From positions 10,122,874 to 10,186,873 of the forward strand of contig OZ005607.1 in assembly GCA_963930655.1 (NCBI GenBank): a stretch of DNA of 64,000 nt, given 5' to 3'. The notes under the pieces were generated by a model. It searched no databases, was not told the DNA's origin, and worked only from the letters and a program-made list of their open reading frames with translations. Of this stretch, positions 1 through 10,189 are shown piece after piece; position 1 is the stretch's first letter, and every line of letters starts with the position of its first letter. The DNA comes from Myrica gale. Its lineage: Eukaryota; Streptophyta; Magnoliopsida; Fagales; Myricaceae. A program made the translations under genes and the position numbers.

Positions 1-1159
1 TTTCCTAAATAATTGCATATTATTACGATACGATGATACTTTATACGATTTTGTCATTTTCGTTTTAGTTGTTAACCGACTAAGGTTTTCCCAAGTACAG
101 TGCAAATTTACCGATTTATTACTTTGTGAGATTTCACTTCTTTTGTTTAAGTTTCTAAACAGACTTACGACCTTTCTTTTAACTAATAAAATTTTTAATC
201 AAGTCTTCCGCTAAGTAAATTCGAGGGCATTTAAGCGATCCTAAGAGTTTCTATTGTGCAGTAATCCCGCTTATGTGCATGTGATTACTGTATGTGAACC
301 TATGAGGTAAGTACTAGCATGAGACATGATATTAGGGCAAGTAAAATAACACTTAGAGTGTTCTGAGTTCACGGAAAACATATAGGCGAAGACAAGAGAC
401 ATCAATTACAAGATTATGATTTTTATTAAGGGTATTATCATCATAGCATTTTGAATATCATGGAAAAAAGGCAATTGAGTAACGTGTTCTGCACGTGCTG
501 GACATTTCCGTTCATTTTCACGTCGAAATTATTTGGAGGTTGCAAATCGACATTACCATGTCTCAAAAATAAAAGAAGGGGGTGCAAAGTGTCAACCCCC
601 CAAACTTAGTAGGTGCAAAGTGTAATTAACTCTTTTTTAATGTTAGTGGAACATGGTCAAGATAATCACGTGTTCGGCACGTGATTGATATTTTAGTTTG
701 TTTTGACTGATAAATTAACAGGGGTGCAAATTAATGGAACTTAAAAGTTGAGTGGAGCAATGTTCTCAAAAATAAAAGAATGGAGTGCAAAGTGTTAGAC
801 CTTTCAAACATCGTGAGTGCAAATTGTAATTAACCCTAACTTTAAACATAAAATTATAGAAAATAGACCATATAACTTAACCTTAATGGCAAAAAGTGTA
901 AAGTGTAATTAAACCTCGTGAGTGCGAAATTTTCAAGGCACAGAGCCTATTTTTTCTTTCAAAAACAGGATGTATGATCAAGGTTTTTTTTTTTTTTTTT
1001 TTTTTTTACATTTCACATATTTTTCGCTATTTTTTACCTACAGTATTTGAATATTTTGTAATTCATACAACATTGACATCTTTAATAACTGAGAGAAAAA
1101 TGTAAAGCGAGGGGATTCAGTTTTCAAAAGGAACACGCTCGATCTGATTCAATGATATA
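1..1159. other. AT-rich intergenic region with a duplicated repeat
   Basis: No gene is visible. A direct duplication lies at about 561-640 and 764-840 (offset about 203 bp); both units begin TCTCAAAAATAAAAGAA and carry GTGCAAAGTG motifs. The same GTGCAAAGTGT wording recurs in the MITE family at 9230-9605. A poly-T run sits at about 985-1008. Confidence 0.5.
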
Positions 1160-1225
1160 CTTTCCTCCGATACCGTGAAGGCTTTTCTCATTACTCTTAA
1201 GCAGCGGTTTGAACTATGTTTGACC

Positions 1226-1277
1226 GTCCCTCACTGGATACATGTGAGAGCGCAGTAGAAGAGAGCTAATATTATAG
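1226..1277 (+). promoter_or_regulatory. snRNA-type promoter (USE + TATA) of U5 copy 1
   Basis: Plant snRNA promoters use an upstream sequence element (consensus RTCCCACATCG) and a TATA box; a gap of about four helical turns marks Pol II genes. Here GTCCCTCACTGG (1226-1237) resembles the USE, and TAATATTATAG (1267-1277) serves as a TATA-like box about 30 nt later. That places transcription start near 1300-1307, where the U5 sequence begins. The USE has three departures from consensus, and the second U5 copy departs partly at other positions. Confidence 0.65.
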
Positions 1278-1306
1278 GGAGATTCCAGCTCGTAACCAAA
1301 CCACGG

Positions 1307-1430
1307 AGCCGTGCGGGGAGCACAGAGCGAACTATTCTTTCGCCTTTTACTAAAGAATACCGTGTGCACGCCGCAGACAGCGGCATACGCTAATTTTTAG
1401 AGGGATTTCTCCCAGTGTGGTGAAGCTCCT
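1307..1430 (+). ncRNA. U5 spliceosomal snRNA, copy 1
   Basis: U5 snRNA is the core of the U5 snRNP; its loop 1 holds the exon ends during both steps of splicing. The sequence carries the near-universal loop 1 block CGCCTTTTACTAAAGAATA (1341-1359) flanked by pairing arms (ATTCTTT and AAAGAAT). A longer stem joins GAGCACA with TGTGC, and an Sm-type site AATTTTTAG follows at 1392-1400, then a 3' stem-loop (AGGGATTTCTCC with GGTGAAGCTCCT). The length of 124 nt is typical of U5. The Sm site ends AG where copy 2 has the more usual GA, so this copy might assemble less well. The 5' end is inferred from the promoter spacing and could be off by a few bases. There is no introns or ORF; open frames over it are chance. 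Confidence 0.9.
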
Positions 1431-1508
1431 AAAGTAGAGTGTCCCAAATTCATTCTACAGTAAGGTCTCATCGAGCTTCACATGATTGATAGAAAATACA
1501 CAGTTCTA

Positions 1509-2080
1509 TAAATTCAGTCTTCAGTTGCAGCCGTGGGTAAAAGTGAAACCCTTGATGATGAAGATTTAATCTCCTTCATTAACAGTGGGTTGAATCCTCT
1601 ATTCACTCCTCCTGATGCTGGTTTTTTTGCTCTCTATGCGCCCAAGTCCAACAATTTCAATTTCCACCCTTCTCACCACAAGTCTCGGCCACCACATGAA
1701 TTTTCTCCTCGCTCACCTATGCAAAATCCTTAGTTCAGCGGCTCTTCTCCCACTCCAACTTCTCAACCCAAGCCTCCTTGTCAAATTTGTGTCAAGAGCA
1801 ATCACCAAGCGCTGGATTGTTACCATCGTATGGATTACACAATCACCAAGAGACCCTCCTGCTCAACTTGCCACCATGGTCACTTAGTCCAATGCTCTCA
1901 ATGACGAGCAGACTTGGTGTGCCGACAGCGGGCATATAATCACATAGCACCACAAGAAGACTATCTGGTCGAGAAGCGGCCATTCCATGGAACTGATTCA
2001 GTAGTAGTAAACTATAAATTCAATAACCATATTAACCAACCTTCCAGTGTGAAGCGTTTAAGTTTGTCTGCCGGAATTCT
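1509..2080 (+). pseudogene. Copia retrotransposon gag-protease remnant
   Basis: Frameshifted pieces of a Ty1/Copia polyprotein can be read in order. A UBN2-type gag segment (DDEDLISFINSGLNPLF) starts around 1551. A zinc-knuckle-proximal segment reads CQICVKSNHQALDCYHRMDY from about 1776, which matches the usual Copia CQIC..GH.A.DCYHRMD pattern. A protease start reads TWCADSG and, after a frameshift, YNHIAPQEDYL from about 1909, corresponding to the W.DSGA..H motif. Stops and at least two frameshifts rule out function. Reverse transcriptase and integrase are absent. It abuts the 3' flank of U5 copy 1. Confidence 0.75.
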
Positions 2081-2500
2081 CAATATTCAAGAATAAAAGT
2101 TCGTGAGGGCTCAAGGTTAACCGCAAGGAGCATGTCTAAGTTGGATTACTTAGACTACATTGGCGTAATTAGAGTCAAGCAACTGGAGGTTACCCGTGTC
2201 TGAATCACCTTACAGTTTTACTTCTTGGTGAATTTAATTTTTGGTGACTGCTAACCCGAAGTGGTTTTTCCTTTGAAAGATAATTCAAAGGTTTTCCTCT
2301 TCGTCCACAAAATCCTTGTATTCTAGTGTGATTGATTTGATTTAATTTTCCTCTGCTTATTTTGTTGATTGATTTAATATTTATTCAGATCTAGACTCAA
2401 CTTGTTCTAAAATTGTTATTGGTTCTGAAATGGAAGGGAAACATCTAATCACCCCTCTAAGTGTTAATAGGGTCGAAACAAGATTTTTTCATTGGTATCA
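2040..2500 (+). repeat. Copia LTR-like sequence, forward arm of an inverted pair
   Basis: The segment ends in TTGGTATCATAGCC (about 2491-2504), close to the initiator-Met tRNA primer-binding site TGGTATCAGAGC that follows the 5' LTR in Copia elements. The upstream sequence is therefore the LTR. Its reverse complement recurs at about 2705-3160 with the same order of landmarks (TCTAAGTTGGATTACTTA, CCCGTGTCTGAATCACCTT, GCTTATTTTGTT.ATTGATTT). Confidence 0.65.
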
Positions 2501-2704
2501 TAGCCTAATATTGATCCTTAACGATGTAATTTTTTCTCTCTATTGAGGCTCGAATAAAGTGTGGAATCCTGTTTATGGGAAGGAATCTCTAGTCAAGACT
2601 CATGCGTACTTTCTAATATGCATATTTGTTTCTATCAAAGTATGTAGGCATGGACAAAGACCGACTCTTGTCCATCTAGTCTTAGGGTCAAGGGTCAAAA
2701 ACCG

Positions 2705-3160
2705 AGATTAAGTTCCGTTACCATTTGAAAAATCATGTTTAGACCCTGTTAACATAGGTGATTAGAACCAACAACTTTGGAACTAAAATTATCAAGTCTA
2801 TATATGAATAAATATTAAATCAATGAACAAAATAAGCAGCGAAAAATTAAATCAAATATCAATCAAACATGACTTTGTTGATATGGAAAACCTTTGAACT
2901 ACCTTTCAGAGGAAAAATCACTCTATACTAGCAGTCACCAAAAAGGTGATTCAGACACGGGCAACGTACCTCCTTGACTCTAACTAACCCGATGTAGTTT
3001 AAGTAATCCAACTTAGACCTGCACTTTGCGGTTAATCTTGAGCATTCTAAGGTTCTTCTTATGAATTTTTCAAGAACGACCTTGTTCTTCAGTACCGGGA
3101 ACTCTGACAGACAAACTTGAAGGCTTCACTCTTGAAGTTGATAAGGATGATGATTGAATC
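2705..3160 (-). repeat. Copia LTR-like sequence, inverted arm
   Basis: This is the reverse-complement partner of 2040-2500. Read on the minus strand it contains, in the same order, TCTAAGTTGGATTACTTA, CCCGTGTCTGAATCACC, GATTTAATATTTATTCA and the degraded end CAAATGGTAACGGAAC at the primer-binding-site position. Spacer between the arms is about 200 bp. Divergence is substantial, so the arms are old or came from different family members. Confidence 0.65.
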
Positions 3161-4200
3161 TTTAAAACTAAATGAATTTCTCTCTCAAGTGAGAGATTAA
3201 CGTTTTGACTATATCCTTACCTTAATCTTAGATTAACATTTTGACTTAAATTTAAAATACAACTCAATTTAAATTTAAAATTTAACACTGAATTACTCCA
3301 AGATTAAAAATACTAACAATAAAAAAATATTACTCACTTTCGTGTGAAGGATTTGCTGACCGATATCCTGTTGTTTGAAAGAATAGAGTGAGAATTGCAT
3401 CTACACGTCATCCTATTTTTGCCTTTTCCTCTATTTTTTTCCCACACCGAACCCCCTGTTCCTACTCCAAGGCCCCTTCCGAGCCAACGTGGCCCATGCA
3501 ACAAGAGTTTCAAGCTGTCTCCAGTAATCATCATACTTGCTCTTTGTTACGTGAAGACCCAGTCTACCGTTTTATTTCAAAGTTTGTATTTGAATATTGT
3601 TGGTTTCAAATTGAATAAGGTAGCTAGTTTGTAGCTCATGTTTCAATTTCAAATTCTAAGTTCTCACATTTTATAAGAAAGTAATATGGGGTAATGAAGT
3701 AAGCCTATAGATCAAAATTCGTCCATTAAGTTTTAAAACAGCTATCACAGTTAAACTGCATGTAAAATGACCGAAATACCTCTCCAACACAAAATTACAA
3801 AAAATAGTTAACAATTTATTAAAAAATAAAAAATAAAATTATTGAAACTCTTTTTACTTAATATATTTATTTCTTGATTTTTAATTATTTTTAGGGACAT
3901 TTCGGTCATTTTGCATGTTTTTCCGACTTAAGCTTATAATTAAGGGGCGTGATTGATTTTGACATATAATTAAAGACGAGATTGATTTTAGCTTATAATT
4001 AAAGTACACTATGACATTACACCAAGTAATATTGAATAATAAAACAATTATTGAATTTTATTTAAAATGAGAGGCTTCTCTTTGTGACTTCTCTCTCTCT
4101 CTTTTCTCTAGTGTGACTCTAGAGCATGAAATGATGATGAAACTCTCTCACCCTTCAGTTTATTTTTATTTTTTGTTTTTCTTGGTCGTTTCAAATCTCG
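3161..4200. other. Gene-free stretch with a weak inverted repeat
   Basis: No coding pattern is visible. Between about 3750 and 3925 the words GCATGTAAAATGACCGAAAT and ATTTCGGTCATTTTGCATG face each other across about 130 AT-rich bases, as in a decayed MITE. A CT-rich microsatellite lies near 4088-4110. Confidence 0.4.
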
Positions 4201-4233
4201 CGATACCTTGAAGGCTTTTCTCATTACTTTCAA

Positions 4234-4885
4234 GGTTATATATTTATTTGGTCTTTCGTTTTGACCCATTTTAATAAATAGTCCTTGAGTTTTCAAATTG
4301 ATCATAAAAGTCATTGAGTTTGCAATTTTTATCAAACAAGTCCTTTCATTAAACTTATATCTACAAAGTTAACGATTCATACGTCAGTTCCAATACTCAT
4401 GTCAACCAAAACTAAAATCATGTAACTTTTAATTTTTGTAAGTTTTTTTTCATAATTTTTTTTACCTTGGGAGGGCTGCACGACTCGGAGTTTGCCGTAA
4501 TGTTGAAATCAACTTGTGTATATACTGGATCATGTCTGTCCAACTCGGTGCATGTGAATGGTTTCTCGGATTTCCATCATAACCTAAAAAAAAGTTTTTT
4601 TTCATAATTTTTTTTTCTAATTTTTGTTTTTTAAATAATATAAAGAAAAAACTTTTAAAAATTATAAGTCACATTATTTTAGTTTTTAAATGACACTTGT
4701 GAACTTATGATTAAAACTGACGTGTGAATCATTAATTTTGAGAATGAAATTTTAAAAGGATTTCTTTTACAAAAATTATAAAATAAAGGATCTCTATAAT
4801 CAAGTTAATAAAAAAAATAAAAACCTAAGAATAATTTATTAAAATGTTCAAAATATAGGGATGAAACGAGTATTTAACACTTACC
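4234..4885. mobile_element. Mutator-type MITE inserted in the U5 copy 2 upstream flank
   Basis: The two ends are imperfect inverted repeats about 60 bp long. Read inward, both share a framework ending CATTTTAATAAAT followed by a CTTGAG/CTTAG word. The insertion is shown by comparison with U5 copy 1. In copy 1, GAAGGCTTTTCTCATTACT (about 1177) runs directly into CAGCGGTTTGAAC. In copy 2, GAAGGCTTTTCTCATTACT (4210-4228) is separated by about 650 bp from CCAGAGGTTTCAAC (4891-4904). Possible decayed 8-9 bp target duplications are CTTTCAAG and CCTTTAAC. No ORF of its own. Confidence 0.6.
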
Positions 4886-4915
4886 TTTAACCAGAGGTTT
4901 CAACTTTGTCCGACC

Positions 4916-4967
4916 GTTCCACACTGGATACATGTGAGAGCGCAGTAGAAGAGAGCTAATACAACAG
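4916..4967 (+). promoter_or_regulatory. snRNA-type promoter of U5 copy 2
   Basis: GTTCCACACTGG (4916-4927) is the USE-like element, at the same distance from the RNA start as in copy 1. The TATA position reads TAATACAACAG (4957-4967), a weaker TATA than in copy 1. Comparing the two copies suggests an ancestral GTCCCACACTG. The element lies downstream of the MITE, so the core promoter was not broken. Confidence 0.6.
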
Positions 4968-4996
4968 AGAGATTCCAGATGATAACCAAACCACGA

Positions 4997-5120
4997 AGCC
5001 GTGCGGTGAGCACAGAGCGAACTATTCTTTCGCCTTTTACTAAAGAATACCGTGTGCCCGCCGCAGACAGCGGCATACGCTAATTTTTGAAGGCGCTTCT
5101 TCCAATGAGGTGAGGCACCT
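4997..5120 (+). ncRNA. U5 spliceosomal snRNA, copy 2
   Basis: It has the same 124-nt length and architecture as copy 1. The loop 1 block CGCCTTTTACTAAAGAATA lies at 5031-5049. The Sm site AATTTTTGA (5082-5090) matches the usual RAUUUUUGR form better than copy 1. The 3' stem-loop pairs AGGCGCTTCTTCC with GGTGAGGCACCT. Downstream, AAAGTTCCAA at 5127-5136 resembles the plant snRNA 3' box (AGTNNAA). Differences from copy 1 fall mostly in stems and flanks, not in loop 1. The product is the same U5 RNA of the tri-snRNP. Which copy is expressed cannot be told, because copy 1 has the better TATA and copy 2 the better Sm site. Confidence 0.9.
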
Positions 5121-5769
5121 AAATTAAAGTTCCAAGCTATTTTTAATTTTGAAATTTCTGTTGAAGCTTTGATGGTATGAGACTTTAGTGCAAAGCCGAG
5201 CAAGTATATATATTTGAGTTTTATGTCGGGTACTGGTAGGCTTCAGATCTTGGAATTCTTCTCTTTTCAGCGTCCTTCATTTCGTCTTCTTCTTTTTTCC
5301 CAATAGAAATTCATACCTTATTCTTCTCATTTAATGGTTTTACGTGTATAAGAATACACAGAAAATACACAGTTCTTTTCATATACTTTCTTTGTCTTTT
5401 TACCATCCTTTTCTTTGTTTTCCCAATAATTCTATATTGGGTAGGTTGGCTTAGGTTATGGTCTTTGCGCATGCCAAACCTTAATTGGACCAGGGTTTAT
5501 GCCCTATTTTTTTTTGTCTTCTACCCCTTTTTCTACTTAATCCGGCCAGTTTTTTTTTAAAGAACTTTATTGTGTTCACTTAGCCAATATTGTTATCTAT
5601 CCTAATTCTTTTTTTCATTAATGTCATTGAATATATCTCGAATTTATATGGATCGAGTTGAAAGAAAAGAAGGAACAAGTCTTGAAGTTTATAGAAAGCT
5701 TAGTTCCACATGTCAACGTGGAAGGAGTTTCAAAAATCATCTTGACAAACATTTTTCGAGTCAAAGAAA
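5121..5769. other. 3' flank of U5 copy 2
   Basis: AGAAAATACACAGTTCT occurs at 5360-5376 here and at 1491-1507 after copy 1, so the duplicated U5 unit includes the downstream flank, with about 180 extra bases in copy 2. The ORF at 5621-5869 has no recognisable family and overlaps the tandem repeat that follows, so I do not call it a gene. Confidence 0.45.
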
Positions 5770-6440
5770 AGATGCTGTAAGTCCTATAGCTGCCAATGTT
5801 GGCTTATTGGATCTTGACAAGGACAAATCTTTTTTCTGTCAAAGACAATTAAGATATTGTAAGTCCTAGTAGCTATCACTACAAAAAAAGGACCTATAGC
5901 AGCGGTATAGCAGCGGTCGAAAACCGCTGCTATACGTTATAGCAGCGGTTTTTTAGCGGCGGTTGAGATACTGTTCGGGTAAAAAACCGCTGCTCACTGT
6001 GACCGCCGCTGTAGACCCTCTTTCTATAGCGGCGGTCACCGTGATCGCCGCTATAGACACCCCTATAGCGGCGGTCACTGACCGCCGCTAAAGACCCTCC
6101 TTTGGCGGCGGTTTGCAAAAAAACGCGACTAAATGAGGGTCTATAACCGCCGCTACAAAGACCGCCGCTAAAGACCCTCCTTTGGCGGCGGTTTGCAAAA
6201 AAAGCGACTACAGAGGTCTATAGACGACCGCAGCTACAGACCTTTTTTAACCGCGTTTTTTTTAAAACGCCGCGAAAAATACCCTTTAGCGGCGGTTTTA
6301 GTGACCGCCGCTATAGGTCTTTTTTTGTAGTGTATTAATGTGGGCTTGTTGGAACTTACTAGGACAAACTTTTTTTGAGTAAAAAACAAAGATGCTGTAA
6401 GTCCTTCTAGTAGTTGCCAATGTGGGCTTTTTAAATAGGA
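5770..6440 (+). repeat. Three tandem units of about 100 bp, interrupted by a MITE
   Basis: The words AAGATGCTGTAAGTCCT, CCAATGT(T)GGGCTT/TGGCTT and GGACAAACTTTTTT/GGACAAATCTTTTTT repeat at about 5770, 5850 and 6390. Removing the MITE at 5877-6332 restores a continuous series of about three units. Confidence 0.55.
5877..6332. mobile_element. CACTA-type MITE (456 bp)
   Basis: The left end reads CACTACAAAAAAAGGACCTA and the right end TAGGTCTTTTTTTGTAGTG, so the terminal inverted repeats carry the CACTA signature. A 3-bp target duplication TAT flanks it (5874-5876 and 6333-6335), as expected for En/Spm. The interior is a dense array of AGCAGCGGT/GGCGGTC motifs in both orientations, the subterminal repeat pattern where a CACTA transposase binds. 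No ORF of meaning. Confidence 0.9.
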
Positions 6441-7889
6441 CATCAAGTTTAAAAAGGTTAAACGATTCGTTAGGACTGCAATGCAATGCATTTTGTTAGT
6501 GTTCCCTCAATTATGTCCAATGATCCAAATATACTGATTTTTCAAGGTACATTTAATAAAAGCTTTGATAATGTATATAGAGTCAAGAAAGTCAAAGCTG
6601 AACAACTGAGTTGGGTCGGCATTGCATGATAGTTTTGATGTTGTAATTTTCTGCAACACTCTTAGAACGGACGAGTCAAACTTTTTCATGTCTGTCGAAG
6701 ATTCCATCCACTTGTCGATCCAAGAAAACGGATTTTTGTCACAAACTAATTTTGTCGCAAAAATGGCCTCTAGAATAGGCCGCAAATAAGGAGAGAAGAA
6801 AACTAGTGAAGTCATCATGGTGATTGATGATCTGTGGCTATCTCTATGATCTGGAAATTATAGATACCCACGAGCAAAAGGTATCAAAAAAAGCTGGCTA
6901 GCTAGAGCCAAGTGAGAATCTCACCTCATACTTGGCCTAACTTATACCCACCGGCAGGGCCACCATTATATATCTAAGCTTAGCCTTTTACTCCACCCAC
7001 CGGCCTGGCCCCATGTATCACCCTCTCCCCTTCCATTCGCTCCCCTCCTGTTCTATGATCTGTGTGCATCGTAACTAGGCCTTGCTCAAAAGTAAGGCAA
7101 CTTAGTCCTAAGGTCTCACCTTGAGCAGGCTCCATAAAGAGCTATTTTTTTTATTGTTGTAGATGACCTAAAAAATAAAAAGACATCTAAGTTAAGAAAA
7201 AAAAATTGTAAGATGCAAATATTTTCATATTTTTTTATATGAGTAGACTGTCTTTTTGCTCATCGAGTGATATATTCCTCCATGCCTCCTAATCATTTTT
7301 CAAATTTTCTGAACTTTGCTTGAAGAGAAAAAAATACCCTATAAATTTCTTAACTGTGTATGTTATGAGGCCTTAATGTCATGTATGAGAGCTCTATAAA
7401 AAAATAAATAAATGAGGCTTTTGAATATTTTATATTAAATTTAATAATTTTCAGATAATTTAAATTATTTTATATTAAAATTATATAAAGAACTTACTAA
7501 TTTATATGGACTTAAGCTTCCATTCGGCTTGAGCCGGCCCTGACGGTAACAACAACATAAAACAAATTAGTCTTACATCATGGAGTTGCAAACTAGACAG
7601 CCCAGAATTTCTTTTTGCATGGCCCCCCAACCACCCTGGCTTCATTTATAAAACTAATAGTTACTGAATTTAATGGCTATAGCTGGATAAAACAAAACCC
7701 AGACGTCCTCCCGAAGTTGCCTTAATAAACAGACAGTATACAGCTGCTTATGTTGTAATTAGTCAAGAAGAAAAACGTTTTTTTCGTTTTACTTGGAATA
7801 TATTTTGACCATTCCATATACTCCAAGTTTATCTATATTTTAGTTTGATAGAACCACAAGTATCAGTTATGTACATAAAACTCTACTCG
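6441..7889. other. Gene-free AT-rich stretch
   Basis: Nothing codes convincingly. The words at 7070-7140 and 7360-7545 (ending GAGCCGGCCCTGACGGT) look like debris of a dispersed repeat. The short ORFs here have no family signature. Confidence 0.35.
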
Positions 7890-8403
7890 TTAATTAAAAT
7901 AAAATTCAGAAGTAATACTCTGATCTTTTTCTTTTTCTTGTGTTTTTCTTGAAGTATTTGTTTCAGTTATTGTTTTGTTTGCTGGCAGAAAGTCATACAA
8001 CTTTTGAGTACTCCAGGCATTGGAGAGGATCCTCATCCCAATTTTGCCAGCGTAATCAGCACATTTTACCATAATTCGGTGGTTTGAAAGATAAAAACCA
8101 AACAGATTCGGGCATAGAGCGCTTGGGCGAATTGCATTGGTTGTTAATGCATATAAACTGCCGGTATCCGGATCAGTAAAAATCGAATTAGAACTGCGAA
8201 ATTTTATTTCTGTAACGTATGAATACGAGAATTTGTCTTTCCGGCTGAACCAACTTAATAAAAGCACAAGCATCTTTTGACCCCCAACCCAAATCTCCAT
8301 TTTTCAGCAGATGGAGTTTAAGGCAGATATGTAGAGAGAAAAAAGGAAAAGAAAATGAGGACTTTAGTTTGAATCAGGTGTCTCCATGAGCAAGCACATC
8401 AAC

Positions 8404-8865
8404 CTAGGCGGTGCAAAATAGCAACCGCCGGAAAAACGAGAGCAACGCGGCGGTTGACGTGTCCCTAGCCCTCCTGAGCGCTCCACGCCGCCTCCTCCCA
8501 ATACTTTTTGCCTTGCTCTTAATTCTTCTCATTCTATAAGGCGCGGTCAGCTTTACTCTGCCCAAACACTTGTTTTCGTGGACACTCTCTTTGGTCGAGA
8601 ACTTGTAGCTCCTCAGGTACATTTGCCTGCATGAAATGGTATCCACCACCGCAGGGTGCGCACGTGGGCCCCAGTTCGCGTTTGAGCCGACGAACTTCGA
8701 GTCGGAGTACGGCCGCTTGAAGAGGTTCATGTGGGTCGGTCGGCGAAGAGGGACACGGGGATCTTCTACGCAGTTTGGTATGCGAACGGAGGCCATTGGC
8801 TGCGCTCCAGGATTTGGAAGTGGTGGGTTGGCTTTTAGCCTTTCGCCCTTACCTATAGAGAACAA
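8404..8865 (-). CDS. Possible small basic protein, function unknown
   Basis: This single open frame of 153 codons is locally GC-rich against an AT-rich background, which supports coding. The start is ambiguous: ATG codons occur at residue 1 and again at about residue 24 (MASVRIPNCVEDPRVPL). The protein has no signal peptide or membrane segment. The middle part contains SCRQMYLRSYKFSTKESV and KCLGRVK, followed by an arginine-rich stretch (KSIGRRRRGALRRARD) and a hydrophobic-basic tail (LSFFRRLLFCTA). I have an impression of similar CRQMYLRSY-containing plant proteins of unknown function, but cannot name a family. An ORF of 136 codons lies just downstream on the same strand (7890-8300); it may be untranslated region or chance. 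Confidence 0.35.
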   Translation of the reverse strand: MFSIGKGERLKANPPLPNPGAQPMASVRIPNCVEDPRVPLRRPTHMNLFKRPYSDSKFVGSNANWGPRAHPAVVDTISCRQMYLRSYKFSTKESVHENKCLGRVKLTAPYRMRRIKSKAKSIGRRRRGALRRARDTSTAALLSFFRRLLFCTA

Positions 8866-8869
8866 ATGA

Positions 8870-9229
8870 AGCTCAGAGAAACATAATAGAGAGGGAAGAA
8901 GAGACTCTTCTCGTTGGGCTCAACAAATACTGTGGATTCATGCGTCTCGGAGCGCACGATGATGTATGCGAGGCACGTCATGAGGTCGTACATATATCTG
9001 TGGAGTCTCTAAACCCAATCCTTTCATGCTTTGGAACTTTCGGCCTGTTGCTTAGGACACGGTGTTAGGTTCTGAATCTTTTGGCTTTGTTTCTCCAATA
9101 GGTTTCACGAATTAGTCATCACGCGCATTAGGCGTAGAGAATGACAAAAAGAAAAGTGCTAAAGATAACCTGAAGAGAAAGGAAGCATAAGGGGAAAAAA
9201 AAGAGTAGTTGTGGGTTTAGCTCATCAGT
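8870..9229. other. Upstream region of the 8404-8865 ORF
   Basis: No gene recognised. It could hold the promoter or 5' UTR of the minus-strand ORF. No convincing TATA box is positioned. Confidence 0.25.
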
Positions 9230-9605
9230 AAGGATAACAATTGTTTTCACGTATGATATAAAAAAAAATTGGTGCCATAAGTTTTGCACTTTACCCTCTA
9301 AACTATCAATTTTGACACTTTGCACTATTTGTCAAATTTTTAGACTAAAATGACGATAATACTCTTAACCCATTTTGCATATATTGAAGATATTGTTGTC
9401 AATTCATTAATTTCTCAAGAGTATTATTGTCAAATGGAGGTTGCAAAGTGTTTAACATTAGTAGTTAGAGGGTGTATTGTGTCAAAGTGGGTAGTTTAGG
9501 GTGCAAAGTGTCTAACATTAGTAGTTTGAGGATGCAATGTCTTAAATATGGTAGTTTGGAGTGCAATGTGTCATTACCCATGTAGTTTGTGGGTGGAAAA
9601 TGTAT
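9230..9605. repeat. MITE-like repeat, family with copies at 47.9 and 48.4 kb
   Basis: The ends face each other (GCACTTTACCCTCTAAACTA near 9286-9305; TAGTTTAGGGTGCAAAGTG near 9491-9509). The centre AAATGACGATAATACTCTT with ATTGTTGTCAATTCATTAA is shared with 47872-48175 and 48410-48740. These are non-coding dispersed copies. Confidence 0.6.
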
Positions 9606-10189
9606 TTTTCTAAAAAAAAATAAAAGGATAAATACTAAATTAGTCCAATTCAAATAAGTTCATATGCTTTAAAAATCATAAAATTAGTCTATGAGGTACA
9701 ACTCGGATTTGCCATTAGTCTCTCTTCATCGTTCCGTCAATAGCATTAATTAAACTTTAGAACACGCTGACACTCAGTGCTACTTCTAAACAATAATTTG
9801 AAGCTAGGATTGGAACTCTGGCTTGTTTTACTAAAGTATAATTTGGAGCGACCAAAAATATAACACTTAATTCGAGTCCCTAGAATGAAAAAGAAAAGGC
9901 AATGAGAAAAGAACGATTAGTCAAACAACTTAAATTCGGACCAGCAATCTCAGGAAAATTAAAGTAAATTTACTTGCGAGTCAAAATAGGTCTGGAAGAA
10001 ATGTTTTCAACGTATATATATGCAACAACTAAAAATAGCCAAAAACAGGAGTCCAAATAATTAAACCGGTCAACCCTTCATGAAGTCTTTCGTCGGTTCC
10101 CAAATTTAGTTATTTGCTATATATAGCAGTATTTAGGCAATACTCTAAATAAAGTCCTGAAGACTGTTATTGTCGATAGTTCCTGAAGC

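Noticed and set aside
1200-1440. U1, U2, U4 or U6 snRNA, or 7SL RNA
   Set aside because: The loop 1 block CGCCTTTTACTAAAGAATA and the single Sm site are specific to U5; signature sequences of the others are absent.
4874-5203. 109-codon minus-strand ORF
   Set aside because: It runs antisense over U5 snRNA copy 2; the RNA gene explains the conservation.
7890-8300. 136-codon minus-strand ORF
   Set aside because: No recognisable motif, ordinary AT-rich composition and no splice or frame link to the upstream ORF; kept only as a remark.
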